A stretch of 64,000 bases of DNA from Methylophaga nitratireducenticrescens (GTDB lineage Bacteria; Pseudomonadota; Gammaproteobacteria; Nitrosococcales; Methylophagaceae). The notes beneath the pieces are model-generated. The model was not told the DNA's origin. It saw only the letters and a program-made list of their open reading frames with translations, and did no database searches. Of this stretch, positions 8,938 to 17,365 are shown in pieces; positions within the stretch are counted from its first letter, which is position 1; each line of letters starts with the position of its first letter. The DNA lies in assembly GCF_000260985.4 (NCBI RefSeq), contig NC_017857.3, positions 1,488,001-1,552,000 on the forward strand, in the 5' to 3' direction. The position numbers and the translations under genes are program-made.

Positions 8938-10196
8938 ATAAATCGGCCGTCATTGAAAAACAAAATGGCAAACCCAGCCGACTGTCGAAACTGTATGAAA
9001 AAGCGGTTATCAGTCAGCTGGGCAAGATTCAAAAAGGCTGTATTCATTTACATACAGCAAGTGAAGTTTATGAATTAGGCGATCCACAGGCCGATCTATC
9101 GATTAGTCTGACCGTCAATGAGCGGCGCTTTTTTGAAGCTGTCGTGCAAGGCGGCAGCGTCGGTGCTGCAGAGTCTTATATGCAGGGTGATTGGCATTGC
9201 AGTGAGCTAACCACTTTGATAAGAATTCTGGTTCGTAACCAGTCATTGACGGATGAACTTGAACAGGGCTTTGCCAGAATTACCGGTGCCTTATTAAAAG
9301 GCTTTCACTGGCTTAATCGTAATAGCCGAAGAGGTAGCCGCAAGAATATCGCTGCCCATTACGATTTGGGGAATGAGTTATTTGAGTTATTTCTGGATAA
9401 AGACTGGATGATGTATTCGTCCGGATTGTATTACAGCGGTAATGAATCCCTTGAAACTGCGCAACAGCAAAAGCTGACGAGATTGTGTGACAAGCTGAAT
9501 TTACAGCCGACAGATCATCTGCTGGAGATTGGTACGGGTTGGGGTGGTTGTGCGGTATTTGCTGCTCAGCATTATGGTTGCAGAGTCACAACAACGACCA
9601 TTTCACAGCAACAATATGATTATGCTGTTCAGCGTGTGGCAAAAGCGGGCCTCACTGATCAGATAACAGTATTGCTTGAAGATTATCGTGATCTGCAAGG
9701 GCAATATAACAAGCTGATTTCGATTGAAATGGTCGAGGCGGTGGGGCATCACTATATTGATAATTATTTTCAGCGTTGTGCCGACTTATTAACCCCAGAT
9801 GGTCTGGCCATCATTCAAGCGATTACGCTGGAAGATCACCGTTATGCCCAGGCAGTAAAATCAGTGGATTTTATCAAGCGGTATATTTTCCCAGGCAGCT
9901 TTATCCCCAGTGTCACCGTGCTGAGTAATGCTGCTGCCAAAGCCAAGCTGAAACTCACCAGCCTTGAAGACATTGGCCCAAGCTACGCGATTACTCTGGC
10001 CACTTGGCGGGAACGTTTTAACGCTTCGCTGGACAGAGTTCGCGCCATGGGGTATCCGGATTCATTTATTCGGATGTGGGAGTTTTATCTTTGCTACTGC
10101 GAAGGTGGTTTTGCCGAACGCAGTATCAGTGACGTGCACTTATTATTCAGTAAAGCCGATAACCGGCGTCCCCAGTGGTGTCCAGCATATGCCTGA
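8934..10196 (+). CDS. CFA-synthase-like SAM-dependent fatty-acyl methylase
   Basis: 420 residues of the cyclopropane-fatty-acyl-phospholipid synthase family (COG2230). The N-terminal substrate-binding domain holds GAAESYMQGDW; the SAM site is LEIGTGWGGCAVFA. Compared with E. coli Cfa, the active-site Cys is replaced (MYSSGLYY instead of YSCAYW) and the bicarbonate-ligand His is replaced by Gln (IIQAIT instead of LLHTIG). These are the changes seen in UfaA1/TmsB-like methylases, which add a methyl or methylene group without closing a ring. The methyl acceptor is probably a monounsaturated phospholipid chain; the exact product cannot be read from sequence. Confidence 0.9.
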   Translation: MNKSAVIEKQNGKPSRLSKLYEKAVISQLGKIQKGCIHLHTASEVYELGDPQADLSISLTVNERRFFEAVVQGGSVGAAESYMQGDWHCSELTTLIRILVRNQSLTDELEQGFARITGALLKGFHWLNRNSRRGSRKNIAAHYDLGNELFELFLDKDWMMYSSGLYYSGNESLETAQQQKLTRLCDKLNLQPTDHLLEIGTGWGGCAVFAAQHYGCRVTTTTISQQQYDYAVQRVAKAGLTDQITVLLEDYRDLQGQYNKLISIEMVEAVGHHYIDNYFQRCADLLTPDGLAIIQAITLEDHRYAQAVKSVDFIKRYIFPGSFIPSVTVLSNAAAKAKLKLTSLEDIGPSYAITLATWRERFNASLDRVRAMGYPDSFIRMWEFYLCYCEGGFAERSISDVHLLFSKADNRRPQWCPAYA

Positions 10197-10731
10197 TCGT
10201 CTGACGATAGTTAATTTTTTACTGTTTCAAATCGGTTGGTTTGTCTGTGTATTAAGCGGGGCCGCGGAGTTGAATTCACCGGCCGTTATTTTTACCGTCG
10301 CCCTTTTGATCTTTCATTTTCGTTTTTATCGCTGGAAACAGACTGATTACAAACTGGTGCTGGCGGCAATTGTAATCGGTGTCGTGCTGGATTCCAGTTG
10401 GTCAGCCTGGAATTTAATGGCTTATCAAGCTCAAACTATTGAACCGATTGCACCCTGGTGGATTTGGTGTTTATGGATAAACTTTGCGTTAACCCTTAAC
10501 CACTCGCTGTCATGGTTATTAAAACGTCGGGTGATGGCGGGAATATTTTCGGCGGTTGCCAGTCCTGTTTCATATTATGCAGGCAGTCGTTTAGGTGCAC
10601 TAGACTGGCTGCAACCAGAAATATTAATCGTAGTGCTTGCCATTAGCTGGGGACTGGCAATTCCATTATTACTGACATTGGCTATTTACTGGCGCAATCA
10701 GGAATCAGGAAAACAACATGCTGTGGTTTAG
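10189..10731 (+). CDS. DUF2878 integral membrane protein
   Basis: 180 residues, strongly hydrophobic with about six membrane segments and conserved Trp-rich loops (VLDSSWSAWNL, APWWIWCLWINFALTLNHS). I place the start at ATG 10189 (MPDRLTIVNFLLFQIGW), overlapping the methylase stop by 8 bases; the longer open frame upstream runs through the methylase gene in another frame and is not real coding. DUF2878 proteins recur in CFA-like lipid clusters; function unknown. It overlaps the following gene by 14 bases. Confidence 0.83.
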   Translation: MPDRLTIVNFLLFQIGWFVCVLSGAAELNSPAVIFTVALLIFHFRFYRWKQTDYKLVLAAIVIGVVLDSSWSAWNLMAYQAQTIEPIAPWWIWCLWINFALTLNHSLSWLLKRRVMAGIFSAVASPVSYYAGSRLGALDWLQPEILIVVLAISWGLAIPLLLTLAIYWRNQESGKQHAVV

Positions 10732-12514
10732 TCTTTTCATTGTGTCTTTAATAATGCTTGGCGGTTGGTTTTGGCAAATTCTCAGTAAAAATGCTGGAAT
10801 TGTCGACGTGTTGTGGGCTTTTTCATTAAGTTTTCTGGCTTTGTTTCATTTGCTGACTAGTGAGGGCTATTTGCCTCAGAGCATCATGGCATCGGGCATC
10901 ATGCTGCTTTGGTATTTGCGTTTGGGAACACACCTCGCACAAAGGGTGTTAGGCGAAGATGAAGATGGACGATATAAATACCTAAGACAGTACTGGGGCG
11001 CTAAAACCAATTTTTACCACTTTTTCTTTTTCCAGTTTCAGGCTTTATTGGCTTGGGGATTTGCCATTCCAGTCTGGTTTATTAATCAGGGACAGATTGA
11101 AACTTTAGGACTCGCTCAATATGCCGGTCTTGTTGTCGCCATTATTGCCATTACCGGGGTCACTGTTGCGGATAAGCAATTAGCCAATTTCAAGGCCGAC
11201 CCGAAAAATAAAGGTGAAGTCTGTGAAACAGGCTTGTGGAATTATTCCAGACATCCGAATTACTTTTTTGAGTGGTTGCACTGGTTTAGCTATCCCTTAA
11301 TGGCGATTGGCATCGAACACGCAGCGTGGCTCTGGTTGGCGCCATTAGTGATGTTGTTATTTCTGTATTTCATAACCGGCATACCCTACACCGAACAACA
11401 CGCAATCCGCAGTCGTGGGGATAAATATCGTCGCTATCAACAAACAACCAGTGCATTTATTCCCTGGAGAAAAAAAAATATGAGTCTGATCACTATCGCT
11501 GAAAAAGGACTGATACCTGACATGTTAGTAAGAGTTGGCATTCGCATGCTGCTTAAGCAACGCCTGCAAGATGAAAAGGCCTATGATCTGCAAGCCGCCA
11601 GTGAAATCAAAAATCAATGCATGGAAATGCTACGAAACAGTCCGATTGCGATAGAAACCCAGGCGGCTAATGAACAACATTACGAAGTACCAGCCGAATT
11701 TTATCAGCTGACTTTAGGCAAACATCTCAAATACAGCGGTTGTTGGTGGGATGATTACACCATCTCGCTGGATCAGGCTGAAAAGGCCATGCTCGATATT
11801 TATCTCGAACGGGGTGATTTCAAAAACGGGCAGGATATTCTTGAACTCGGTTGTGGTTGGGGATCGCTTACGTTGCATCTGGCTGAGCGGTTTCCGTATT
11901 CACGGATCACAGCTGTATCTAATTCTGACTCACAGCGGGAGTTCATTGAAAAACAGGCGTTTGCCCGTGGATTAACGAATATTCGTATCATTACCTGTGA
12001 TGTCAATAAACTGGAACTGAACACGCAGTTTGACCGGATTGTCTCGATAGAAATGTTCGAGCATATGCGTAATTATCAGCAGCTGCTCAACAATGTAAGT
12101 TGCTGGTTAAAGTCTGACGGCAAGCTTTTTGTACATATTTTCTGTCATCGAAATGTTGTCTATCCTTTCGAAACTGAAGGGGATGATAATTGGATGGGAC
12201 GTTACTTTTTTACAGGTGGATTGATGCCTTCAGCAGACACGTTATTGCATTTTCAGGATGCTCTGCAGATTGAAAAGCAATGGTTGGTCAATGGTCAGCA
12301 TTACCAGAAAACAGCCGAAGCCTGGCTGAAAAATACGGATAAAAATGCCAGACAGATTAAAGCACTGTTTGATCAAACCTACGGTAAAGGTGAGGGCGCT
12401 ATCTGGCTACAACGATGGCGTTTGTTCTTTATGGCCTGTGCTGAATTATTTGGCTATCACGATGGAACCGAGTGGTTGGTAACACATTATTTATTTGCCA
12501 AGAGAGTAAACTGA
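10718..12514 (+). CDS. DUF1295 membrane domain fused to CNMT/CFA-like methyltransferase
   Basis: 598 residues. Residues 1 to about 250 are a DUF1295 domain (steroid-5-alpha-reductase/ICMT-like fold, several membrane segments, NYSRHPNYFFEWLHW and RGDKYRRYQQTTSAFIPW motifs). Residues 255-598 are a SAM methyltransferase (LELGCGWGSLTLHLAE) resembling plant coclaurine N-methyltransferase and bacterial COG2230 relatives (FVHIFCHR, RYFFTGGLMPSADTLLHFQD). The junction is an A9 run (11470-11478) followed at once by an in-frame ATG (11480) with GGAG ten bases before it. With one A fewer the first domain would stop at TGA overlapping that ATG, so these may be two genes joined by one base, or a slippage site. 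Substrates unknown. Confidence 0.82.
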   Translation: MLWFSLFIVSLIMLGGWFWQILSKNAGIVDVLWAFSLSFLALFHLLTSEGYLPQSIMASGIMLLWYLRLGTHLAQRVLGEDEDGRYKYLRQYWGAKTNFYHFFFFQFQALLAWGFAIPVWFINQGQIETLGLAQYAGLVVAIIAITGVTVADKQLANFKADPKNKGEVCETGLWNYSRHPNYFFEWLHWFSYPLMAIGIEHAAWLWLAPLVMLLFLYFITGIPYTEQHAIRSRGDKYRRYQQTTSAFIPWRKKNMSLITIAEKGLIPDMLVRVGIRMLLKQRLQDEKAYDLQAASEIKNQCMEMLRNSPIAIETQAANEQHYEVPAEFYQLTLGKHLKYSGCWWDDYTISLDQAEKAMLDIYLERGDFKNGQDILELGCGWGSLTLHLAERFPYSRITAVSNSDSQREFIEKQAFARGLTNIRIITCDVNKLELNTQFDRIVSIEMFEHMRNYQQLLNNVSCWLKSDGKLFVHIFCHRNVVYPFETEGDDNWMGRYFFTGGLMPSADTLLHFQDALQIEKQWLVNGQHYQKTAEAWLKNTDKNARQIKALFDQTYGKGEGAIWLQRWRLFFMACAELFGYHDGTEWLVTHYLFAKRVN

Positions 12515-12518
12515 GTCG

Positions 12519-13820
12519 ATGGCCAGGTCCAATACAAATCTTCATGCGAAACTGGTTAAAGTTTTTTTAATACAAATAGCATTAATCAGTGTGGTGGCTA
12601 TCGCCGGAATCTATGCTGCAAAAGCTACCCTTGAAGATGTATTGGTGCGTGCTGCTCTGGAGGGTGAAGCCCAGCATTTCTGGGAGATGCGTGCAGAAGA
12701 TCCCGCATTTCCATTACCCAACACCATGAACCTTAAAGCTTACATGGCAGAAGGGAATAATTATTCTCAGTTACCACAGGCTTTGCAAGACCTTGGGCCA
12801 GGCTTGAAGCGTGCTGAGCTGGCAGGGCAGCAACCCATTGTCTATGTTGAGGATAAGGGGGACCGCCGGTTATATCTAATCTTTGATGAAGTAAAAGTAT
12901 CTCGACTGGCATTGGTCTTTGGCTTATTACCTTTAGGTATGGTTTTGATAGTGCTTTATCTGTTGGCTTGGATTGCCTATCGCCAATCACATAAGGCGGT
13001 TTCACCGATAATGAAATTATCACGGGCAGTTAATGATGTCGATTTTCAGGAAGGTAATTTTCCTCAGCTGGATTTAGATGATCTGCGCAGTATACCGGAT
13101 GATGAAGTTTCAAGTCTGGTCCGGGCCTTGGATGAATTTACCAATCGTCTGGAAAATTTTGTTGAACGCGAACGGAATTTTACGCGTGATGTCAGTCATG
13201 AATTACGTACCCCAATAGCTGTAATCCGTGGGGCATTGGAACTGGTTGAAAGAAAATATGATGCTCAGGCAGTGACAGAAATGAACCGTATGTATCGTAC
13301 GCTGACGGATATGGAATCATTGATTGAAACCCTGCTGTTGTTAGCCAGAGAGCAGGTTGAGGCATTGCCTTTACGTGAAGTGACTGTTAATAATTTGATC
13401 GCCGCGGAACTGGATAATCTGCAAATGATTCATCATGACAAACCTATCACGGTAAATGTTGAAGAATCGGGTATTTTAATCGTGCTGGCTGCTGAACGCG
13501 TGTTACCGATTCTTATTGGAAATCTACTGCGTAATGCCTTTAATTACACCCTGCGGGGCAATATTACAGTGTCTATCCGAGCAGACGGGTTTTCGGTTGC
13601 TGACAGTGGAATCGGGATGGATCGAGATCAAGTGAAAAAAGTTTTTAAACCTTTTTTTCGTGCTGATGAAAAACAACAAACAACAGGCTACGGTATCGGC
13701 ATGACTATAGTGAAACGGTTATGTAATCGCTATGAGTGGAATCTTCGCTTATCCAGTAAAATGGGGGAAGGCACGGAAGTCAGTGTGCATTTCCCAAAAG
13801 CACAGTTTCGTAGCCGTTAA
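12519..13820 (+). CDS. Sensor histidine kinase
   Basis: 433 residues. Membrane segments at about 12-34 and 130-152 bracket a periplasmic sensor of about 95 residues; a HAMP-like linker follows. The HisKA box is FTRDVSHELRTPIAVIRG (phospho-His), and the ATPase has the N box (LIGNLLRNAFNYT), G1 (VADSGIGMD) and G2 (GYGIGMTIVKRL). It begins 4 bases after the fusion gene, so it is probably transcribed with the lipid operon. Its likely partner regulator lies tail-to-tail 12 bases downstream on the other strand. The signal is unknown; a membrane-state or lipid signal is a guess from context. Confidence 0.9.
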   Translation: MARSNTNLHAKLVKVFLIQIALISVVAIAGIYAAKATLEDVLVRAALEGEAQHFWEMRAEDPAFPLPNTMNLKAYMAEGNNYSQLPQALQDLGPGLKRAELAGQQPIVYVEDKGDRRLYLIFDEVKVSRLALVFGLLPLGMVLIVLYLLAWIAYRQSHKAVSPIMKLSRAVNDVDFQEGNFPQLDLDDLRSIPDDEVSSLVRALDEFTNRLENFVERERNFTRDVSHELRTPIAVIRGALELVERKYDAQAVTEMNRMYRTLTDMESLIETLLLLAREQVEALPLREVTVNNLIAAELDNLQMIHHDKPITVNVEESGILIVLAAERVLPILIGNLLRNAFNYTLRGNITVSIRADGFSVADSGIGMDRDQVKKVFKPFFRADEKQQTTGYGIGMTIVKRLCNRYEWNLRLSSKMGEGTEVSVHFPKAQFRSR

Positions 13821-13832
13821 CCTAAATAAGCT

Positions 13833-14531
13833 CTATAGATCTTCTTCTCTGCAAAGCTTATAACCCACACCTGGTAGGGTATGCATTAACTGATTCTTGA
13901 AAGGTTTATCCAGATTTTTCCTCAGATTGTATAAGTGACTCCGAAGCGTATCACTATCGGGTGCATCATCCCCCCAGACTTCAGCTTCCAACCGTTCACG
14001 ACTGACAATTTTTGGCGATTCGCGCATCAGAATCCGCAGGATGTGCAGGGTTATCGGAGACAGCTTGATAAGCTTATCGCCACGCATAACGCGCATGGTA
14101 TCAAGGTCGAAGCTAAGATCGGCCACCGTTAACTTTCCACCTTCGAGCTCCCCCCTTTGACGCCTGATCATTGCAATAAGCCTGGCTTCGAGTTCACGCA
14201 TTTCAAAAGGTTTTATCAAATAATCATCTGCACCTAAATCAAAACCGTTCACCTTGTCATTAATGGTGTCACGAGCCGTCAACATGATGATCGGGGTATG
14301 TCGGTGCATTTCCTGGCGTAATCTGCGGCAGACTTCAAAGCCATCAATACCGGGAAGCATTATATCGAGGACGATGGCATCGTAATGGTGTTCTTCACAC
14401 AATTGCAATGCCGTAATACCATCCGTTGCAAAATCAACGGTAAAACCGCCCACTTCCAGATAATCCCCTACATTAGCAGCTAGATCCCGGTGATCTTCAA
14501 CAATTAATACTGTCGCTGATATTGTTTTCAT
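13833..14531 (-). CDS. OmpR-family response regulator
   Basis: 232 residues. The receiver domain has acidic residues in VEDH, the phospho-acceptor Asp in AIVLDIMLPG and the conserved Lys in DYLIKPF. The C-terminal winged helix shows LSPITLHILRILMRES, SRERLEAEVWG and LRSHLYNLRKNLDKPF. It is convergent with the histidine kinase gene, 12 bases apart and without an obvious terminator, an uncommon arrangement for a cognate pair. Pairing is inferred from adjacency. Its own promoter must lie in the 160 bases shared with bfd. Confidence 0.9.
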   Translation of the reverse strand: MKTISATVLIVEDHRDLAANVGDYLEVGGFTVDFATDGITALQLCEEHHYDAIVLDIMLPGIDGFEVCRRLRQEMHRHTPIIMLTARDTINDKVNGFDLGADDYLIKPFEMRELEARLIAMIRRQRGELEGGKLTVADLSFDLDTMRVMRGDKLIKLSPITLHILRILMRESPKIVSRERLEAEVWGDDAPDSDTLRSHLYNLRKNLDKPFKNQLMHTLPGVGYKLCREEDL

Positions 14532-14631
14532 AAAGTCCTCTTAAGGCGTACCTCTGCTTAAGTTACGATGTAAAGACATACATCGCAAGTAACAATTTTG
14601 GGATTATTTCCCAAAAAACGTTAAAATGGGT

Positions 14632-14661
14632 TTGACTTATGAAATAACAATCATTATCATT
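14632..14661 (+). promoter_or_regulatory. Fur-controlled bfd promoter
   Basis: A -35 TTGACT (14632-14637) and a -10 TATCAT (14655-14660) are spaced by exactly 17 bases. A Fur-like box (AATAACAATCATTATCATT, 14643-14661) covers the spacer and the -10. This predicts iron repression of bfd. Confidence 0.72.
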
Positions 14662-14692
14662 TGCATAAACATTGATAAGTTGAGTTTATTTC

Positions 14693-14911
14693 ATGATAGT
14701 TTGTGTATGCAACAACGTGAATGTAGATAAAATAAAAGCATCCATTGATCAGGGCGCTGTCACACTGGATGCTATCCGTGAAAGCACTGGAGCAGCCGCA
14801 TGCTGTGGGAAATGCCAGTTCAAGGTTAACCGGGTTTTGCAACAACACGCGCCACAGACTCTTGAGCAGGATAGCTATCTGGTTGCCCAAACTGCAAACG
14901 TTTCACGCTAG
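14693..14911 (+). CDS. bfd: Bacterioferritin-associated ferredoxin
   Basis: 72-residue [2Fe-2S] protein that docks on bacterioferritin and reduces its iron for release. The ligand cysteines fit the Bfd pattern: C4 and C6 near the start (MIVCVCNN) and C38 and C41 in GAAACCGKCQ, with one extra Cys at 37. Length is typical. It is preceded by a Fur-box promoter, followed by a weak terminator-like hairpin and then by bfr, its partner. Confidence 0.95.
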   Translation: MIVCVCNNVNVDKIKASIDQGAVTLDAIRESTGAAACCGKCQFKVNRVLQQHAPQTLEQDSYLVAQTANVSR

Positions 14912-14962
14912 GGGACGTTGCGCAGAATTAGCTTTCTTCCTTAACTTTTCTTCAACGATCAT

Positions 14963-15001
14963 CACACGAATTTTTTTCTTCATGGTTTTCGTGTGGTTTT
15001 T
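14963..15001 (+). terminator. Weak terminator-like hairpin after bfd
   Basis: The 8-bp stem CACACGAA/TTCGTGTG, with a loop of 17 bases, is followed by GTTTTTAC. The long loop makes it a modest terminator. Confidence 0.4.
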
Positions 15002-15080
15002 ACTTAAGTAACAAGTCACTAATTTATTTAACATTAATCTCTAATCATTATTGCCTCTCACTGCCACTGAACAGAATGTA

Positions 15081-15107
15081 GATGATAAGCGTTATCATTT
15101 ATCATTA
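15081..15107 (+). promoter_or_regulatory. Fur-like box upstream of bfr
   Basis: GATGATAAGCGTTATCAT runs into TTATCATTAAT, containing several GATAAT/ATTATC-type hexamers in both orientations. It lies about 80 bases before the bfr start. No clean -35/-10 pair was identified, so whether Fur represses or activates bfr here is open. Confidence 0.5.
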
Positions 15108-15186
15108 ATATCAATAGCTTATCTTTGACATTTGTAATTAATCAACCATAATCGGAAGAGTCGAATCATGAAAGAGAGACAATCCG

Positions 15187-15666
15187 ATGAAAGGTGATAA
15201 AAAAGTTATTGAGCTACTGAATAAAATATTGGGTAATGAACTGGTGGCCATTAATCAATATTTTCTTCATGCCAAAATGTACAAGGATTGGGGATTAAAA
15301 AACCTTTATGAGCATGAATATCATGAATCAATTGGTGAAATGAAACATGCTGATGCTCTGACAGAACGAGTATTATTTTTAGAAGGGTTACCAAATCTGC
15401 AGGATCTAGGTGCTTTACGTATAGGTGAAAATACCCGGGAGATGCTGGAGGCCGATCTTTCATTAGAGCTGGATGCAATACCCGACCTGAAAGAAGGTAT
15501 TCAATATTGCGAACAGATTGCAGACTATGTTACCCGTGATTTATTCAAAAATATTCTTGAAGCAGAGGAAGAACATGTCGATTGGTTGGAAACTCAGCTA
15601 GGCCTGATCGATAAAATGGGTATTGAAAACTACCACCAGGCCCAAATTGTTAAAGAAGCCGAATAA
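15187..15666 (+). CDS. bfr: Bacterioferritin
   Basis: 159 residues, haem-containing ferritin that forms a 24-mer iron-storage shell. The haem ligand Met52 is present (IGEMKHAD). The ferroxidase ligands E18, E51 and H54, and the later EEEH motif (Glu and His around 127-130), are in place. The N-terminus [20 protein letters not shown] is almost diagnostic. The start is an ATG; another in-frame region upstream shows no coding signs. It is followed by a strong terminator and is functionally paired with bfd just upstream. Confidence 0.97.
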   Translation: MKGDKKVIELLNKILGNELVAINQYFLHAKMYKDWGLKNLYEHEYHESIGEMKHADALTERVLFLEGLPNLQDLGALRIGENTREMLEADLSLELDAIPDLKEGIQYCEQIADYVTRDLFKNILEAEEEHVDWLETQLGLIDKMGIENYHQAQIVKEAE

Positions 15667-15675
15667 TGTTTATTA

Positions 15676-15710
15676 AAAAGCCCTTTCAGTTTAACTGGAA
15701 GGGCTTTTTT
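15676..15710 (+). terminator. Terminator of bfr
   Basis: AAAAAGCCCTTTCAG and CTGGAAGGGCTTTTTT form a stem with a short AT-rich loop, ending in a T-run just after the bfr stop. Confidence 0.88.
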
Positions 15711-16044
15711 GATTTCTATTAGTCTATCAACGCGTTTGTATACGTTATGATTAAGCCAAGAATTATGACGTTGAAATACATGAAAGCCCCATGACTTTGA
15801 TAAATTGGGACATCTTATCCTCACTCCATATGAGTTTTCCCCTTATTAACCTGATGAGCAGTCTTTTCGCGAAACAAGCTTGCTTGGCAATTGAATCCCA
15901 ATTTAATTTTGTTGTGAAAATACATCTGTCTGAGCAGAGAAAGGAAGCGATTTAAAAACTATGAATGGGGATGTACGTTATCAAATCATTCTGCAGGGTT
16001 AAAACAACAAAGCAGGCGATAATTTACGTTTACTGATTGCAAAT
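15711..16044. other. Gene-free stretch between bfr and tRNA-Leu
   Basis: About 330 AT-rich bases. I see no convincing open frame with a ribosome binding site, no repeat shared with the rest of the window and no RNA gene I can recognise. Confidence 0.5.
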
Positions 16045-16080
16045 AAAAAAAGCCCCATCAGAATGCCCGATGAGGCTTTA
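16045..16080 (-). terminator. Terminator of the tRNA-Leu gene
   Basis: On the minus strand AAAGCCTCATC pairs with GATGGGGCTTT (one G-T pair) and is followed by a run of T. It lies about 40 bases beyond the tRNA 3' end. Confidence 0.82.
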
Positions 16081-16119
16081 ATATTCTGGATAAACCTGTT
16101 GATTGAAAAGGTTTAATGT

Positions 16120-16204
16120 TGGTACCGAGGGCGAGAATCGAACTCGCACTTCCGAAGAAACCGGATTTTGAATCCGGCGCGTCTACCAGTTCCGCCACCC
16201 CGGC
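16120..16204 (-). tRNA. tRNA-Leu (anticodon CAA)
   Basis: 85 bases with encoded CCA. The acceptor stem GCCGGGG pairs with CCTCGGT (two G-T pairs), the anticodon stem is CCGGA/TCCGG with loop TTCAAAA (anticodon CAA), a long class-II variable arm contains CTTCGG, and the T arm contains GTTCGATTC. It reads UUG codons. Divergent from queA. Confidence 0.96.
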
Positions 16205-16331
16205 AACAAGCCGAGTATTATAACGAGGGCTGCCCGATTATGAAAGCCCGTTTTAACGTTTTGATAAGTTTTTACTGGTGGTGAAAGATTTTAGCTAACG
16301 AAAAACACAAGAGCTCTGCTATGATCTCGCC

Positions 16332-17363
16332 ATGCAACGTACCGACTTTCAATTTGAACTTCCGCCTGAATTAATCGCCCAGTATCCGTCCAAACACAGA
16401 ACTGCCAGTCGACTGCTGAATCTTGATGGAAATAGTGGTGCGCTGATGGATCGTCAGTTCAGTGACTTTCTGGATTTACTCAAACCCAATGATCTACTGG
16501 TTTTCAATAATACCAAAGTTATCCCGGCCCGTTTATTGGGTGAGAAGGAAACTGGCGGTAAAATTGAGGTATTGGTAGAGCGGGTTCTGGATGATAAACG
16601 TGTTCTGGCACATATTCGCAGCAGCAAGTCTCCTGGTACGGGTCGAATTTTACTTCTGGAATCTGAGCTTCGTGTCGAGGTTCTGGGCCGTCATAATGCG
16701 TTATTTGAACTTAGGTTTGATATTGAAAGCGATGTCATTGAGGCGCTGGAACAATATGGACGATTACCGTTACCACCCTATATAGAGCGCGAAGTTGATA
16801 AAAGAGATCTGGAACGTTACCAAACCGTTTATGCCAAGCAAGTTGGTGCAGTAGCAGCACCGACAGCCGGATTGCACTTTGATAATGAGCTGATGCAACG
16901 TATCCGCGACAGCGGTGTAGATATGACTGAAGTCACATTGCATGTCGGAGCAGGAACCTTTCAGCCAGTGCGGGTTGAGGATATTCGTACGCATCAAATG
17001 CATTCCGAACGCATTGAAGTCAGTGAAACCGTTTGCGAAAAAGTTCGTCAAACCCGTGAAAAAGGTGGACGAGTTATTGCAATAGGCACTACCAGTGTCA
17101 GAGCATTGGAAAGCGCCTCACGTAGTGGCGAAATTGAGGCCTATTCAGGTGAAACAGATATCTTTATCTATCCGGGCTACCAGTTTCGTTCAGTAGATGC
17201 GATGGTCACTAACTTTCATTTGTCCGAATCGACTTTATTAATGTTGGTGTCGGCCTTTGCTGGACGAGACCATATAATGTCGGCCTATCAACACGCCATA
17301 AAGCAACGTTATCGTTTTTTTAGTTACGGTGACGCCATGTTTATTACCAGGAAAACTGCATGA
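16332..17363 (+). CDS. queA: S-adenosylmethionine:tRNA ribosyltransferase-isomerase
   Basis: 343 residues; transfers and isomerises the ribosyl part of SAM onto 7-aminomethyl-deazaguanine in tRNA to make epoxyqueuosine. The start [19 protein letters not shown] and the motifs [23 protein letters not shown] and [10 protein letters not shown] are characteristic, and length is normal. In many Gammaproteobacteria tgt, yajC and secDF follow; here an interspersed repeat begins 2 bases after the stop and trmJ comes next, so the usual order is broken. Confidence 0.97.
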   Translation: MQRTDFQFELPPELIAQYPSKHRTASRLLNLDGNSGALMDRQFSDFLDLLKPNDLLVFNNTKVIPARLLGEKETGGKIEVLVERVLDDKRVLAHIRSSKSPGTGRILLLESELRVEVLGRHNALFELRFDIESDVIEALEQYGRLPLPPYIEREVDKRDLERYQTVYAKQVGAVAAPTAGLHFDNELMQRIRDSGVDMTEVTLHVGAGTFQPVRVEDIRTHQMHSERIEVSETVCEKVRQTREKGGRVIAIGTTSVRALESASRSGEIEAYSGETDIFIYPGYQFRSVDAMVTNFHLSESTLLMLVSAFAGRDHIMSAYQHAIKQRYRFFSYGDAMFITRKTA

Positions 17364-17365
17364 AG

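Noticed and set aside
9964-10188. 75-codon N-terminal extension of the DUF2878 gene
   Set aside because: It is out of frame within the methylase gene; the family-like sequence begins at ATG 10189.
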